Shown in pieces: positions 15,154 through 23,510 of a stretch of 64,000 nucleotides of DNA. Numbering within the stretch: position 1 is the stretch's first letter; each line of letters starts with the position of its first letter. The stretch is from Dongia sedimenti. Lineage in GTDB: Bacteria; Pseudomonadota; Alphaproteobacteria; Dongiales; Dongiaceae. The stretch spans positions 644,161 to 708,160 of the forward strand of contig JAUYVI010000005.1 in assembly GCA_030715195.1 (NCBI GenBank), read 5' to 3'. A program made the translations under genes and the position numbers. The notes under the pieces are model-generated. The model made no database searches and had not been told where the DNA came from. It saw only the letters and a list, made by a program, of their open reading frames with translations.

Positions 15154-16365
15154 ATGACCGAACAGAGCCCGATCAAGAGCGCCCGCAAGATTGCGCCCCT
15201 GGTGTTGCCGGCCTGGACCTATCGCCATGCCGAGCTGAACGAGCTGGAATACGAGGCCCTGTTCCGCCCGTCCTGGCAGTTCGCCTGCCATGTGAACCAG
15301 GTGAAGAATATCGGCGACTTCGTGACGCTCGATCTGCTGCGCGATTCCATCCTGGTGCTGCGCGGCAAGGACGGCGAGTTGCGCGCCTTCATGAATGTCT
15401 GCCGGCATCGCGGCGCCAAGCTGCTGGACGGCGCCGGCACCTGCAAGGCACGCGTCACCTGTCCCTATCACGGCTGGTCCTACAATCTCCGCGGCGAGCT
15501 CGCCGGCATGCCGGCCGAGAAGACCTTCCCCGGCGCCGACAAGAAGCAGCTCGGTTTGCGCTCGGTCGAGCTCGAGATCCTGTGCGGCCTGGTCTTCGTG
15601 CGCGTCGTGCCGGGCGGGGTGAGCCTCAAGGAAATGTGGAAGGACTACATCCATCTGATCGAGCCCTATCGGCTGGAGGAGATGGTGCCGCTGGAGGAGC
15701 CTTGGGTCGAGAACTGGGCCTGCAACTGGAAGGTCGGCGTCGACAACAATCTGGAGAACTATCACGTGCCGGTCGGCCATCCGGGCTACGACCGGCTGCT
15801 CGACAGCGATCTCGGCGGCTTCATGAACGAGCATGGCGTCGCGGGCTCGAAGAGTGTGCTGCGTGACAAGCTCTCCTCGAACTGGTCGGAGCGCCGCTAT
15901 CAACAGATGGCGCCGGCGCTGAACGAGGATCTGCCGGAGGAGATTCGCACCAGCTGGATGTTCTTCACCATGCCGCCCAATATCGGCATCGACATCTACG
16001 GCGACAGCATGGACGTGTTCCAGTTCCTGCCCTTGGGCGCCGAGACCTGCACCGTGCGCTATCCGATCTTCGTGCGCCCCGATGCGCGGCGCGAGATGAA
16101 GGTGCTGCGGTACCTGAACGCCCGGATCAACCGCCAGGTCAGCGCCGAGGACAAGCTGCTGTCCGAGCGCGTGCAGGTCGGCCTCAATTCGCACGGCTTC
16201 GAGTTCGGCCCGCTCTCGGAATATGAAGGCTGCATCCACGATTTCCACGACCGGGTGCGCAAGGCCTGCCCGGTCGCGACTCTGCCGGAAGCGCCGACCC
16301 AAGGGTCGCTCCGTCAGGTGAATGACCGGATGTTGAACCCCGGAAGCGCCGCCTCGGCGGCCTGA
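15154..16365 (+). CDS. Rieske non-heme iron oxygenase alpha subunit, carnitine/betaine-monooxygenase type
   Basis: 403 aa. Rieske [2Fe-2S] ligands are Cys83/His85 (CRHRG) and Cys103/His106 (CPYHGW). The mononuclear iron site is in NLENYHVPVGHPG with His204 and His209. The residue three before the first His, which bridges electron flow and is Asp in most dioxygenases, is Glu201; that substitution is the hallmark of the CntA carnitine-oxygenase group. It therefore probably oxidises or demethylates a quaternary amine. No reductase (CntB/GbcB) is adjacent, so it must borrow one. The last ~19 codons lie in a repeat shared with 18245-18329, so the C-terminal tail may be repeat-derived. Confidence 0.88.
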   Translation: MTEQSPIKSARKIAPLVLPAWTYRHAELNELEYEALFRPSWQFACHVNQVKNIGDFVTLDLLRDSILVLRGKDGELRAFMNVCRHRGAKLLDGAGTCKARVTCPYHGWSYNLRGELAGMPAEKTFPGADKKQLGLRSVELEILCGLVFVRVVPGGVSLKEMWKDYIHLIEPYRLEEMVPLEEPWVENWACNWKVGVDNNLENYHVPVGHPGYDRLLDSDLGGFMNEHGVAGSKSVLRDKLSSNWSERRYQQMAPALNEDLPEEIRTSWMFFTMPPNIGIDIYGDSMDVFQFLPLGAETCTVRYPIFVRPDARREMKVLRYLNARINRQVSAEDKLLSERVQVGLNSHGFEFGPLSEYEGCIHDFHDRVRKACPVATLPEAPTQGSLRQVNDRMLNPGSAASAA

Positions 16366-16393
16366 CCTGGCCAGCCGTTTCATCGGCTGGAAC
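16309..16393. repeat. Diverged intergenic repeat, copy A
   Basis: An 85-bp ungapped match to copy B (18245-18329), about 60 of 85 identical by eye. Both ends are most conserved: CTCCGTCAGRTGAATGACC on the left and CCGTTTCATCGGCTG on the right. Copy A covers the last codons of the Rieske oxygenase and the following hairpin CCAGCCG/CGGCTGG (16371-16390). Confidence 0.55.
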
Positions 16394-16538
16394 GAGGGCG
16401 GAATCGCGCGCTACGCGGTCCGGACGCGCCTTCATACCCCGAATGCGGTACGTGTGCGGATTCCCGGTTAAACAACCGTAGGTATACGCGGCAACGGCCT
16501 TATGATATGAATCGTGCCCTGCAAGCGCGGGGGGCGAC

Positions 16539-17378
16539 ATGGCAAGCAGCGAGGCATCTCAACCCACGGATTCAGACGTCAGAAGGAAGTTCCAGGGGTC
16601 CAGCGGGCGCTTCCTCCTCGCGCGCTGGGTCGTCATCGGATCGTTCCTGACGATCTTCGCCTTGGTGGGCGCCATCCTCGGCATCGCGCGCCTGCCCGAC
16701 AATAAAGATGCGGCCGATGCCGCGGACAAGACCTTCAACGTGATCCTGCCGGTGCTGGCGAGCTGGGTGGGAACGGTGCTTGCCTTCTACTTCTCGTCTC
16801 AGAGTCAGGAGGCGACCAGCAGCAGCCTCAATCAGGCGATCAGTCAGGCCGGGACGAAACCGCCCGGCAGCACCACGACCGTCTCCGAGAAGATGATTGC
16901 GACGGGATCGATCAAGGAACTGATCAATCTCGGTGTAACGCCTGTCAAAGAGATTTCGCTGGAGTCTTTGAAGCAAAGATTCGACGGGACGCTGGTAGAC
17001 GGAAAACCCAAGTCAGACGGGCAGGCAACGGCCAGCACGCCCTCGCGCCTCATCTTTGTCGACAAGGACATATTCCGCTACGTGCTTCATGCCAGCACGC
17101 TCAACAAATATTACGTCGACAAGAAGATCGTGCCTGGAGTTCCTCCGGTGGACGGCCAGGCGCAGACCTTCGCGGATCTGCTGCAGGATCCCGAGTATCT
17201 GAAATTGATCTCGAAGCTGGTGGTCTTCGTCCCCGCCACCGCGACGCTGACGGAGGCGAAGGCGGCGTTGGAAGCCATTTCCGGCGCACAAGACATCATC
17301 GTCACCGGCACGGGCAACTTCAGCGGTCCGATGCTTGGTTGGCTGACCAATATCGACCTCGCGAAAGCGCTCACGTGA
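16539..17378 (+). CDS. Membrane protein with C-terminal CBS-like module
   Basis: 279 aa. Two transmembrane helices lie at about 28-50 and 66-86, followed by a Ser/Gln-rich linker. Residues about 110-279 look like two CBS repeats: a first with KMIATGSIKELINLG and RLIFVDKDIFRYVLHAS, and a second with FVPATATLTEAKAALEAI, DIIVTGTGNFSGPMLGWLTNIDLAKAL. CBS pairs bind adenine nucleotides or other ligands and regulate attached domains. The next gene encodes another single-pass membrane protein 9 nt away, and the two are probably a pair. I know of no described system of this form; the CBS call rests on pattern alone. Confidence 0.65.
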   Translation: MASSEASQPTDSDVRRKFQGSSGRFLLARWVVIGSFLTIFALVGAILGIARLPDNKDAADAADKTFNVILPVLASWVGTVLAFYFSSQSQEATSSSLNQAISQAGTKPPGSTTTVSEKMIATGSIKELINLGVTPVKEISLESLKQRFDGTLVDGKPKSDGQATASTPSRLIFVDKDIFRYVLHASTLNKYYVDKKIVPGVPPVDGQAQTFADLLQDPEYLKLISKLVVFVPATATLTEAKAALEAISGAQDIIVTGTGNFSGPMLGWLTNIDLAKALT

Positions 17379-17387
17379 GCTGACGCT

Positions 17388-18206
17388 ATGAAGCCCCGGG
17401 AACATGGCGATTCAGCGGCGCGAGGATCGCAGCCCCGCGAACGTCGCGGACGGGACCACTTCGACTGGGGAAGTGTCATCCTGGCCGGCGCGTTCGTACT
17501 GATTATTCCGCTGCCCCTCTTTCAGAGCGGGGTCTTGAACTGGCTCGCCGATCGGGCGTTTCCGAATGCCCAGGACGCCTACGAAGGCGCTATTGCCGCC
17601 GCCGCGGTCCGCAACGGCTCCGATGAAATGGACCTGCAGGTCATCGACGCAGGAAAGGCCAGCATCGAAGTCGGGACATTCGCGAACAAGCCGCCCAAGG
17701 ATTTGGGCAGGGACCGCGAAATGTGGGTCTTTCTGCCTGAAGAGCTGCAAGCGAAATGCAAGGGCACCGACAACCCGGGTTTCGCGATACGGCAAATCCT
17801 CGGTCTGCCGCCGCCTTTCGATCACCGCGACATCTACAAACTGACGGTTCCGCCGAGTGCGTTGTTTCGACCATGTTTCAGCGGAACCGATCCGTCCTCG
17901 AAGAAGTGCGAATTCAGCGCACCGAAGTATGAAGACCTGAAGGACATCGAGGACGCGGAGGAGAAGCTTGCCAGGCTCGAGCCTGCATACAATCGGCTTT
18001 GGTTCATGGTCGACAAGCTGTCTAAGACCTATCGCGTCGGCACCTATGACGGCTATCCATTTACCGGCATGGGTTGGACGTATGACTGGCGGAGATCGCA
18101 GTCCTCGCACTACGGCGTCACCGAATTTATCGTCCCAAAGGAGACGCAGGTGGCCGTCGGACAGAAAATCTCGCCTGAGGATTTCTGCGCCGAAGCAAAA
18201 CCCTGA
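17388..18206 (+). CDS. Unknown single-pass membrane protein, partner of the CBS-like protein
   Basis: 272 aa. A charged N-terminus is followed by one transmembrane helix at about 28-46 and a large soluble domain with five cysteines (CKG, RPCFSG, KKCEFS, DFCAEA). It also holds aromatic-rich motifs such as YPFTGMGWTYDWRRSQSSHYG. I do not recognise a family. The soluble part probably faces the periplasm, given the positive N-terminus, in which case the cysteines could form disulfides. It starts 9 nt after the CBS-like gene and is likely co-expressed with it. Confidence 0.6.
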   Translation: MKPREHGDSAARGSQPRERRGRDHFDWGSVILAGAFVLIIPLPLFQSGVLNWLADRAFPNAQDAYEGAIAAAAVRNGSDEMDLQVIDAGKASIEVGTFANKPPKDLGRDREMWVFLPEELQAKCKGTDNPGFAIRQILGLPPPFDHRDIYKLTVPPSALFRPCFSGTDPSSKKCEFSAPKYEDLKDIEDAEEKLARLEPAYNRLWFMVDKLSKTYRVGTYDGYPFTGMGWTYDWRRSQSSHYGVTEFIVPKETQVAVGQKISPEDFCAEAKP

Positions 18207-18526
18207 CCTGGGGCCGGCAGTGCCGGTGCTGAACCACGCCGTCTCTCCGTCAGATGAATGACCAGACGCCGAGTGCCGGAGGCGCCGTCGCCCCGGCAGA
18301 CGCGGGGGCTCCGTTTCATCGGCTGAACCGGCCTGCGACAAATAAGCATGCAGCCACTGCATGCCGGCTCCACTGCCCACATACCCATGTAGGCAGCGGG
18401 CATTTGCGGCCGCCGGTTAACGCGGTGTTTGCAATCGGCGTCGAGAATGTCCCGAGCATTCGGACCGTATAACGAAGACGGACGGAAGCCGCCTCGCGCG
18501 GCGGAATGCTTTCAGGAGTAGCGCTC
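18207..18526. other. Intergenic region before the PilZ gene, containing repeat copy B
   Basis: 320 bp without a gene. It contains the repeat at 18245-18329 and a GC-poorer stretch at about 18425-18475 that may hold the PilZ promoter. No strong terminator or operator is visible. Confidence 0.4.
18245..18329. repeat. Diverged intergenic repeat, copy B
   Basis: Partner of copy A at 16309-16393, same orientation and length with no gaps. The conserved blocks read CTCCGTCAGATGAATGACC and CCGTTTCATCGGCTG. It lies about 40 nt beyond the stop codon at 18206, in non-coding sequence. Confidence 0.55.
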
Positions 18527-18964
18527 GTGAGTGAATACGGGAAGAGGTCGGCGCCGGTTGTCGCCAAAACATTGTCGCCGGAGGCTCTGGCGCGCTGGCG
18601 CAGCCGTGCCCGCAACATTCTCAACCCGACGCCGCCCGCCATGGACGAAGCGGGCAGCCCGGCGGGTTCTCCGGCGACCGCGCCGCAATCCGCCGATCCG
18701 TCCGACGGCGTTGCCGATGCGGCGCAGCGGCGCCACGCGCTCCGCCAGAGGACCTTGATCGGGGCTCAGGTTGTCTTCAACGATCTGATGAGCACGTACA
18801 ACTGCACCGTCCGCGATCTCTCCGACACCGGCGCGCGAATCAAGCTCAACGCCCCGGTCCAGGTGCCGCCGGCCTTCATGCTGCGCTTCAGCGACGGTCG
18901 CGTCCGGCAGTGCAAGGTGCGCCGCCGCAATGCCCTCGAACTCGGCATCGAGTTCCTCGACTGA
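18527..18964 (+). CDS. PilZ-domain protein
   Basis: 145 aa. Residues about 67-145 form a PilZ domain: RRHALRQR (the RxxxR half of the c-di-GMP site), TVRDLSDTGARIKL (the D/NxSxxG half) and a closing CKVRRRNALELGIEFLD. It probably binds cyclic di-GMP and controls motility or surface traits by protein contact. The N-terminal 65 residues are disordered and Pro/Ala-rich. The GTG at 18527 is preferred over the ATG at 18506 because AGGAG lies 8 nt before it. Partners are not encoded nearby. Confidence 0.88.
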   Translation: MSEYGKRSAPVVAKTLSPEALARWRSRARNILNPTPPAMDEAGSPAGSPATAPQSADPSDGVADAAQRRHALRQRTLIGAQVVFNDLMSTYNCTVRDLSDTGARIKLNAPVQVPPAFMLRFSDGRVRQCKVRRRNALELGIEFLD

Positions 18965-19025
18965 ATCGCGCGTCGGACGGCCGACCTGCGGTGGTCGGCA
19001 CGGATAGAAGCGGGAACGAGCGCCC

Positions 19026-19904
19026 TTATGCCAGCTCGATCCAGACCGGCTGGTGGTCGGAGCCGGGCGCGTCGTTGTCGATCCGGCACGCGCGCAATCG
19101 CGGCACGAGGCCGAGGGTCACGAAGCTGTAGTCGATGCGAAAGCCGCGTTCATAGCCGCGCTCGACCGCGGCCGGGAAGGTGATGCCCTCGTCCTCGCGG
19201 TGGCCGGTCGCCACCCAGGCATCGACCAGGCGATGGCCGACATCGACCCGGCCATAGCCGAAGTCGCGATCCTTCGGCCCGACCAGCGCTTCGTATTCCG
19301 GCGATCCCGCGACCAGATTGAAGTCGCCGGTCACGATGGCATCGGCGGGCATCGGCGGCGGGTTCTCCGTCTGCCAGTCGCCGTCGAATCCGGTCCAGGC
19401 GCCGCCTTCCTTTGGCGCCGACCACAGCACGTCGAAGAGGCGGGCGATCTGCGCCAGGCGTTCGTCCGGCGTCACGTCCGTGAGGTGGATGTTGTAATGC
19501 CGCAGCGGCCCGCCCGGCGCGTCGATCACCGTCTCGAGGAAACCCGCCACCATGTTGAAGACCGGTGCGGTCTTGAACTTCGGCAGGATGTGCAGGCGCG
19601 AGGAGAGGATCGGCCAGCGGCTCAAGGTCATCACGCCGAACTGACGCCGGCGGTTGGTGACCGCGCCGTCCGCGGCGACCTGGCTCGCATCGACGTCGAA
19701 ATAGGGGCCATAGACCCAATGGTGCTTCGGCAAGCGGGCGGCAATCTCCGCGGGCTGGTCGGTTTCGCCCGAACGCAGCCAATGCCGCTCGATCTCCTGC
19801 AGCGCGATGATGTCGGCCTCGCGCACCGCCGTGACGATCCGGTCGACGTCGATCCGGCCGTCGCGGCCCCGCGAAAACTGCGTGTTGTAACCGACCAGCC
19901 GCAT
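19026..19904 (-). CDS. Endonuclease/exonuclease/phosphatase (EEP) family hydrolase
   Basis: 292 aa. EEP motifs run in order: YNTQFSRG, DIIALQEIE (metal-binding Glu), HYNIHLTD, VTGDFNLVAGSPEY (catalytic Asp/Asn) and the final GSDHQPVWIEL with the Asp-His pair. The fold covers DNases, phosphodiesterases and sphingomyelinase-like enzymes; the substrate is not deducible and there is no signal peptide. ATG 19904 is preceded by AAAGGTGG; a second in-frame ATG at 19937 adds 11 residues. It is divergent from the binding-protein gene at 20028, with a TGAACGTTCA palindrome (19927-19936) between them. Confidence 0.85.
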   Translation of the reverse strand: MRLVGYNTQFSRGRDGRIDVDRIVTAVREADIIALQEIERHWLRSGETDQPAEIAARLPKHHWVYGPYFDVDASQVAADGAVTNRRRQFGVMTLSRWPILSSRLHILPKFKTAPVFNMVAGFLETVIDAPGGPLRHYNIHLTDVTPDERLAQIARLFDVLWSAPKEGGAWTGFDGDWQTENPPPMPADAIVTGDFNLVAGSPEYEALVGPKDRDFGYGRVDVGHRLVDAWVATGHREDEGITFPAAVERGYERGFRIDYSFVTLGLVPRLRACRIDNDAPGSDHQPVWIELA

Positions 19905-20027
19905 GCGCCACCTTTTGTCGAATAACTGAACGTTCATTCATTTTGTCACTTGACACCCCATCCTGTCGATGCCGATCATTCGGCCCGAAAAAGCGCTTCA
20001 GACACTGCTGGCAGAGGGGGCTATGCG

Positions 20028-21641
20028 ATGACCACCGGATTCCGGATACCTGCACGCATGCGCGCCCGCGCGGCGGCCGTGCTGGCCACCGTAGCGATCC
20101 TTGCGGCATCGCAGGCCTGGGCGCAGGACGGCACGATCGTGGCCGGCATCGGCGACCAGTGGCAGAGCCTGGATCCGCAATACAGCAACGCCTCCAAGGA
20201 CGCGCAGATTCTGGGCGACCTCTATGAAGGCCTGGTCGGGCTCGATGCCGCCGGCAACCCGGCGCCCGGCGCCGCGGAGAGCTGGGATATCTCCGCGGAC
20301 GGCCTCACCTACACCTTTCATCTCCGCGACGGCTTGAAGTGGTCGAACGGCGATCCGCTGGTGGCGCAGGATTTCGTCAATGGCGCGGAGCGACAGGAGA
20401 ACCCGGCGCTCGGATCCTACAAGGCCTATTATCTCTTCACCCAGCTGCCGATCACCGGTGTCGGCGACTACAACGCCAAGACGGCGACCGATTGGAGCAA
20501 GACCGGCATCACCGCGCCGGATGCCCGGACCGTCGTCATCCATCTCGACCGGCCCAATCCCTACGCCCTGCAGCTGCTGAACTTCTATTACATCTCGCCG
20601 CTGCATAAGCCGAGCCTCGACGCGCATGGCGCGGATTTCGTGCAGCCGGAGAATTTCGTCGGCAACGGCGCCTATGTGTTGAAAGAGCTGGTGCCGCAGT
20701 CCCACGTGCTGCTGGTCAGGAATCCGAACTACTGGGACGCGGCCAACGTCCATGCCGACAGCATCAGATACGTGGTCACCGAGGACGTGAACACCGAACT
20801 GAAGATGTTCAAGGCCGGCCAGCTCGACATCACCTGGGACGTCCCTACCGAGCAGCTCGCGGCGTTGAAGAAGGAATATGGCGCCGGCCTCCATGTCGCA
20901 CCCTACGCCGCCACCGGCCACCTGACCTTCAACACCCAGAAGGCCCCGCTGACCGATATCCGGGTTCGCAAGGCCCTGGCCTTGGCGATCGATCGCGACA
21001 TCGTGGTCAACAAGATCGCGCGAAGCGGCGATCCGATCATCACCTCCTTCGTCCCGCCGATGGATCCGGGCTATCCGCAATTGAAGGCGGCGGATTTCAG
21101 CGCCGACCAGAAGGCGAACGATGCGTTGGCGCTGAAGCTGATCGAGGAAGCCGGCTACGGGCCGGGCAAGCCGCTGACGCTGAACTACTACTGCACCTCG
21201 GACGACCTGCAGCGCAAGATCACCCAGGGGATCGCCATCACCTGGCAGAAGAAGCTGGGCGTGATCAGCCGCATCCGCCTGGAGGAAAGCCAGTCGCTCT
21301 ACGATGACTTCTACAAGCTGGAATGGGATGTCTATTGTGACGGCTTCACCGGTGACTATGCCGGGCCGGAGCCGTTCCTGGTCTACCGGACCGAAGCGGC
21401 CGGTGCCCAGTATCCATGGAAGAACGACGCCTTCGAAGCGGCCATGGCCAAGGCGACGGCGATCACCGACCGCGACGCCCGCAAGAAAGTGCTGCAGGAA
21501 GCCGAGCAGATCCTGTTGGACGACTATCCGGTCGCGATGATGTATCAGGAGACCAAGCGCAACCTGATCTCGAAGCGCGTGACCGGCTGGGTCGACAACC
21601 CGATCGGCTATCACCTCACCAAGTTCCTGAAGCTGCAATAG
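20028..21641 (+). CDS. Peptide/nickel-type ABC transporter periplasmic binding protein
   Basis: 537 aa, SBP_bac_5 (OppA/DppA) family. The signal peptide ends at AWA (residue 32). Family landmarks include SLDPQYSNASKDAQILGDLYEGLV, the signature region AESWDISADGLTYTFHLRDGLKWSNGDPL, and RKALALAIDRDIVV. It delivers oligopeptides or similar ligands to an inner-membrane transporter. No permease or ATPase genes adjoin it, so it is an orphan or works with a distant system. ATG 20028 follows GAGGGGG. A strong palindromic hairpin lies 19 nt past the stop. Confidence 0.92.
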   Translation: MTTGFRIPARMRARAAAVLATVAILAASQAWAQDGTIVAGIGDQWQSLDPQYSNASKDAQILGDLYEGLVGLDAAGNPAPGAAESWDISADGLTYTFHLRDGLKWSNGDPLVAQDFVNGAERQENPALGSYKAYYLFTQLPITGVGDYNAKTATDWSKTGITAPDARTVVIHLDRPNPYALQLLNFYYISPLHKPSLDAHGADFVQPENFVGNGAYVLKELVPQSHVLLVRNPNYWDAANVHADSIRYVVTEDVNTELKMFKAGQLDITWDVPTEQLAALKKEYGAGLHVAPYAATGHLTFNTQKAPLTDIRVRKALALAIDRDIVVNKIARSGDPIITSFVPPMDPGYPQLKAADFSADQKANDALALKLIEEAGYGPGKPLTLNYYCTSDDLQRKITQGIAITWQKKLGVISRIRLEESQSLYDDFYKLEWDVYCDGFTGDYAGPEPFLVYRTEAAGAQYPWKNDAFEAAMAKATAITDRDARKKVLQEAEQILLDDYPVAMMYQETKRNLISKRVTGWVDNPIGYHLTKFLKLQ

Positions 21642-21646
21642 TCGCG

Positions 21647-21690
21647 CACCAAATGCGTCATGCCCGGGCTCGACCCGGGCATCTGGTGCG
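21647..21690. repeat. REP-like palindromic element, copy 1
   Basis: The core TGCCCGGG-CTCGA-CCCGGGCA (21661-21681) is a perfect 8-bp stem with a 5-nt loop. Outer arms GCACCA and TGGTGC extend it. The loop and flanks (GTCATKSCCGGGCTCGACCCGG) recur downstream of the GST gene at 37284-37304, marking a dispersed 3'-end repeat that may protect or terminate mRNA. Confidence 0.7.
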
Positions 21691-21753
21691 TGCGACGCTC
21701 GGCTGCGGCCACTGTAATTGTGTAACGGCGCCATCCTGCCGCATAAGCGGGGC

Positions 21754-22725
21754 ATGACGCATGACCACGATCACCACGACCACGCGCATGAAGACCACGG
21801 CCACGCCCATGGGCACGGGCTTGGGCACGCCCATGCGCACATCCCGACCAATTTCGGCCGCGCCTTTGCGCTGACCACCGGTCTCAATCTCGCCTTGGTC
21901 GTGGTGCAGATCGTTTACGGCCTGCTGGCCGATTCCGTCGCCCTGCTGGCCGATGCCGGACACAATTTCGGCGATGCGGTCGGGCTGGTGCTGGCCTGGA
22001 TCGCCTATTCGCTGACCCGGGTCCGCGCCAGCGAACGTTTCACCTATGGCTTCCGCTCGGCCTCGATCCTGTCCGCTTTCGCCAACGCCATCCTCTTGCT
22101 GGTCGCGACGGGCGCCATCGTCTGGGAAGCGTTGCGCCGGATCGGCGATCCGCCGGAGGTCGCCGGCACGACGGTGATGGTCGTGGCGGCAGCCGGCGTG
22201 GTCGTCAACGGCCTCTCGGCCTGGATCCTGATGGCCGGGCAGAAGAACGACCTCAACATTCGCGGGGCCTTCCTGCATCTGGTGGCCGATGCCGCGGTGT
22301 CGGTCGGCGTGGTGGCGGGCGGGGCGATCATCGTCTTCACCGGCTGGAACTGGATCGACCCCGCGGTCAGCCTGGTCATCGCCGTGGTGATTGTCTGGGG
22401 CACCTGGAGCCTGCTCCACGAATCCTTCGAGCTCTCGATGCAGGCGGTGCCGAAGGGCATCGCACTGGCCGAGGTGCGGGCCTATCTCGAAGGGCTGCCG
22501 GGCATCGCCGGCGTCCATCATCTGCATGTCTGGGCGATGAGCACGACCGAGACGGCGCTCACCGTGCATCTGGTCTTCCCCGCCGGCCATCCGGGCGACG
22601 CCTTCCTGGCGCAGGTCTGCGGCGAGTTGAGCCACCGGTTCCGAATTCATCATCCGACGATTCAGGTCGAGCTGGCCCAGGGCGCCAGCTGCGCCGTCGG
22701 GTCTGCCGATCACGAAGCTGCATGA
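21754..22725 (+). CDS. Cation diffusion facilitator (CDF) metal exporter
   Basis: 323 aa. The first 30 residues hold about a dozen His in HD/HG repeats. Six transmembrane helices follow, with the TM2 metal site DAGHNFGD (Asp67, His70, Asp74) and the TM5 site HLVADAAVS. The C-terminal cytoplasmic domain has VHHLHVWAMSTTETALTVHLVFP. CDF proteins exchange protons for Zn, Co, Ni or similar ions. The HxxxD pair fits zinc-type and DmeF-like members, and the His-rich tail favours Zn/Co/Ni without deciding. ATG 21754 is the start that keeps the His-rich tail. Confidence 0.92.
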   Translation: MTHDHDHHDHAHEDHGHAHGHGLGHAHAHIPTNFGRAFALTTGLNLALVVVQIVYGLLADSVALLADAGHNFGDAVGLVLAWIAYSLTRVRASERFTYGFRSASILSAFANAILLLVATGAIVWEALRRIGDPPEVAGTTVMVVAAAGVVVNGLSAWILMAGQKNDLNIRGAFLHLVADAAVSVGVVAGGAIIVFTGWNWIDPAVSLVIAVVIVWGTWSLLHESFELSMQAVPKGIALAEVRAYLEGLPGIAGVHHLHVWAMSTTETALTVHLVFPAGHPGDAFLAQVCGELSHRFRIHHPTIQVELAQGASCAVGSADHEAA

Positions 22726-23178
22726 ATTCTGCGCGCGTCCGCGCGCAAGTTTCTCCCGTCACAAATTGACACCGCGCTGCTCCCTCTCGATGACTCGCGG
22801 CGCCGATCGTGGTATGATTGCTTTCTTCTTCCGACCCGTCCGCCGAAGCGCTTAGCACCCAAGCGAAGGCGCGGACGTGGTTCTGTTTGACATGGTGAAC
22901 TGCATCGAACGTCGCGCGCGACGCGGTGAACCCGGTTGGCTGTTGCGCTACCCGGACCCGAGCCGGACAGAAAGAACTTTGCAAGCGAATTTGGCATAGC
23001 GCGGCGCAGTCACCGTCGGCGCGTGCATGCCTTCGTCTCGACGACGCGATGGGTTTCGCCGCTTCTGCCAGGACGGTCAACCCCGACAGGACCCCGACGG
23101 AATCGAAAAATGCTTTCGGCCGTCCGCCGCTCGATCTGCATTCAGCTTCAAGGGGTTGATGCAGTTTTAGGCCCCTCA
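22726..23178. other. Intergenic region between the CDF gene and the glycerol operon end
   Basis: About 450 bp without a supportable gene. TTGACA occurs near 22766 and TATGAT near 22812, but their spacing (about 40 nt) is too large for one promoter. Short frames crossing the region show no family features. Confidence 0.4.
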
Positions 23179-23194
23179 AGACGGCCGGGGCCGT
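23179..23194 (-). terminator. Candidate terminator of the glp operon
   Basis: GACGGCC (23179-23185) and GGCCGTC (23188-23194) form a 7-bp inverted repeat 8 nt past the stop codon of the last operon gene. The following minus-strand sequence has only two T residues, so it may be weak or rho-assisted. Confidence 0.45.
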
Positions 23195-23201
23195 CGGGGT
23201 G

Positions 23202-23495
23202 CTAGACCCAGCGGAACACCACGCCGGCATAGACCAGCGCGATCACCAGCGGCGCCCAGAGCGTGGTGTTCACCAGCCCGATCCAGGCCAGGAAGATGAA
23301 CGCGCTGCCCAGCAGCGAGATGAACAGCCGGTCGCCGCGCGTGGTGTCGAGGCCGAGGATGCCGTGGCGGGCACCGCCGCCGGGTGCCGCATATTCCCAG
23401 ACCGACATGCCGATCAGGCACAGCAGGATGAAGCCGAAGAAGCAGGCGGTCGGCCAGGTCCAGGCCATCCAGGAGATGAGATCGGTGCCTTCCAT
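23202..23495 (-). CDS. glpU: DUF2160-family small membrane protein of the glycerol transporter
   Basis: 97 aa with three hydrophobic segments (ACFFGFILLCLIGMSVW; LFISLLGSAFIFLAWIG; WAPLVIALVYAGVVF). It matches the DUF2160 proteins found in rhizobial glpSTPQUV operons. It is probably an inner-membrane accessory to the GlpPQ-ST glycerol ABC importer; its biochemical role is not established. AGGAG precedes ATG 23495. It is the last gene of the unit and follows glpQ by 15 nt. Confidence 0.88.
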   Translation of the reverse strand: MEGTDLISWMAWTWPTACFFGFILLCLIGMSVWEYAAPGGGARHGILGLDTTRGDRLFISLLGSAFIFLAWIGLVNTTLWAPLVIALVYAGVVFRWV

Positions 23496-23510
23496 GGCGG
23501 ATGCTCCTGC

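Noticed and set aside
22766..22817. A promoter made of TTGACA (22766) and TATGAT (near 22812)
   Set aside because: The spacing of about 40 nt is far too long and no gene follows on that strand.
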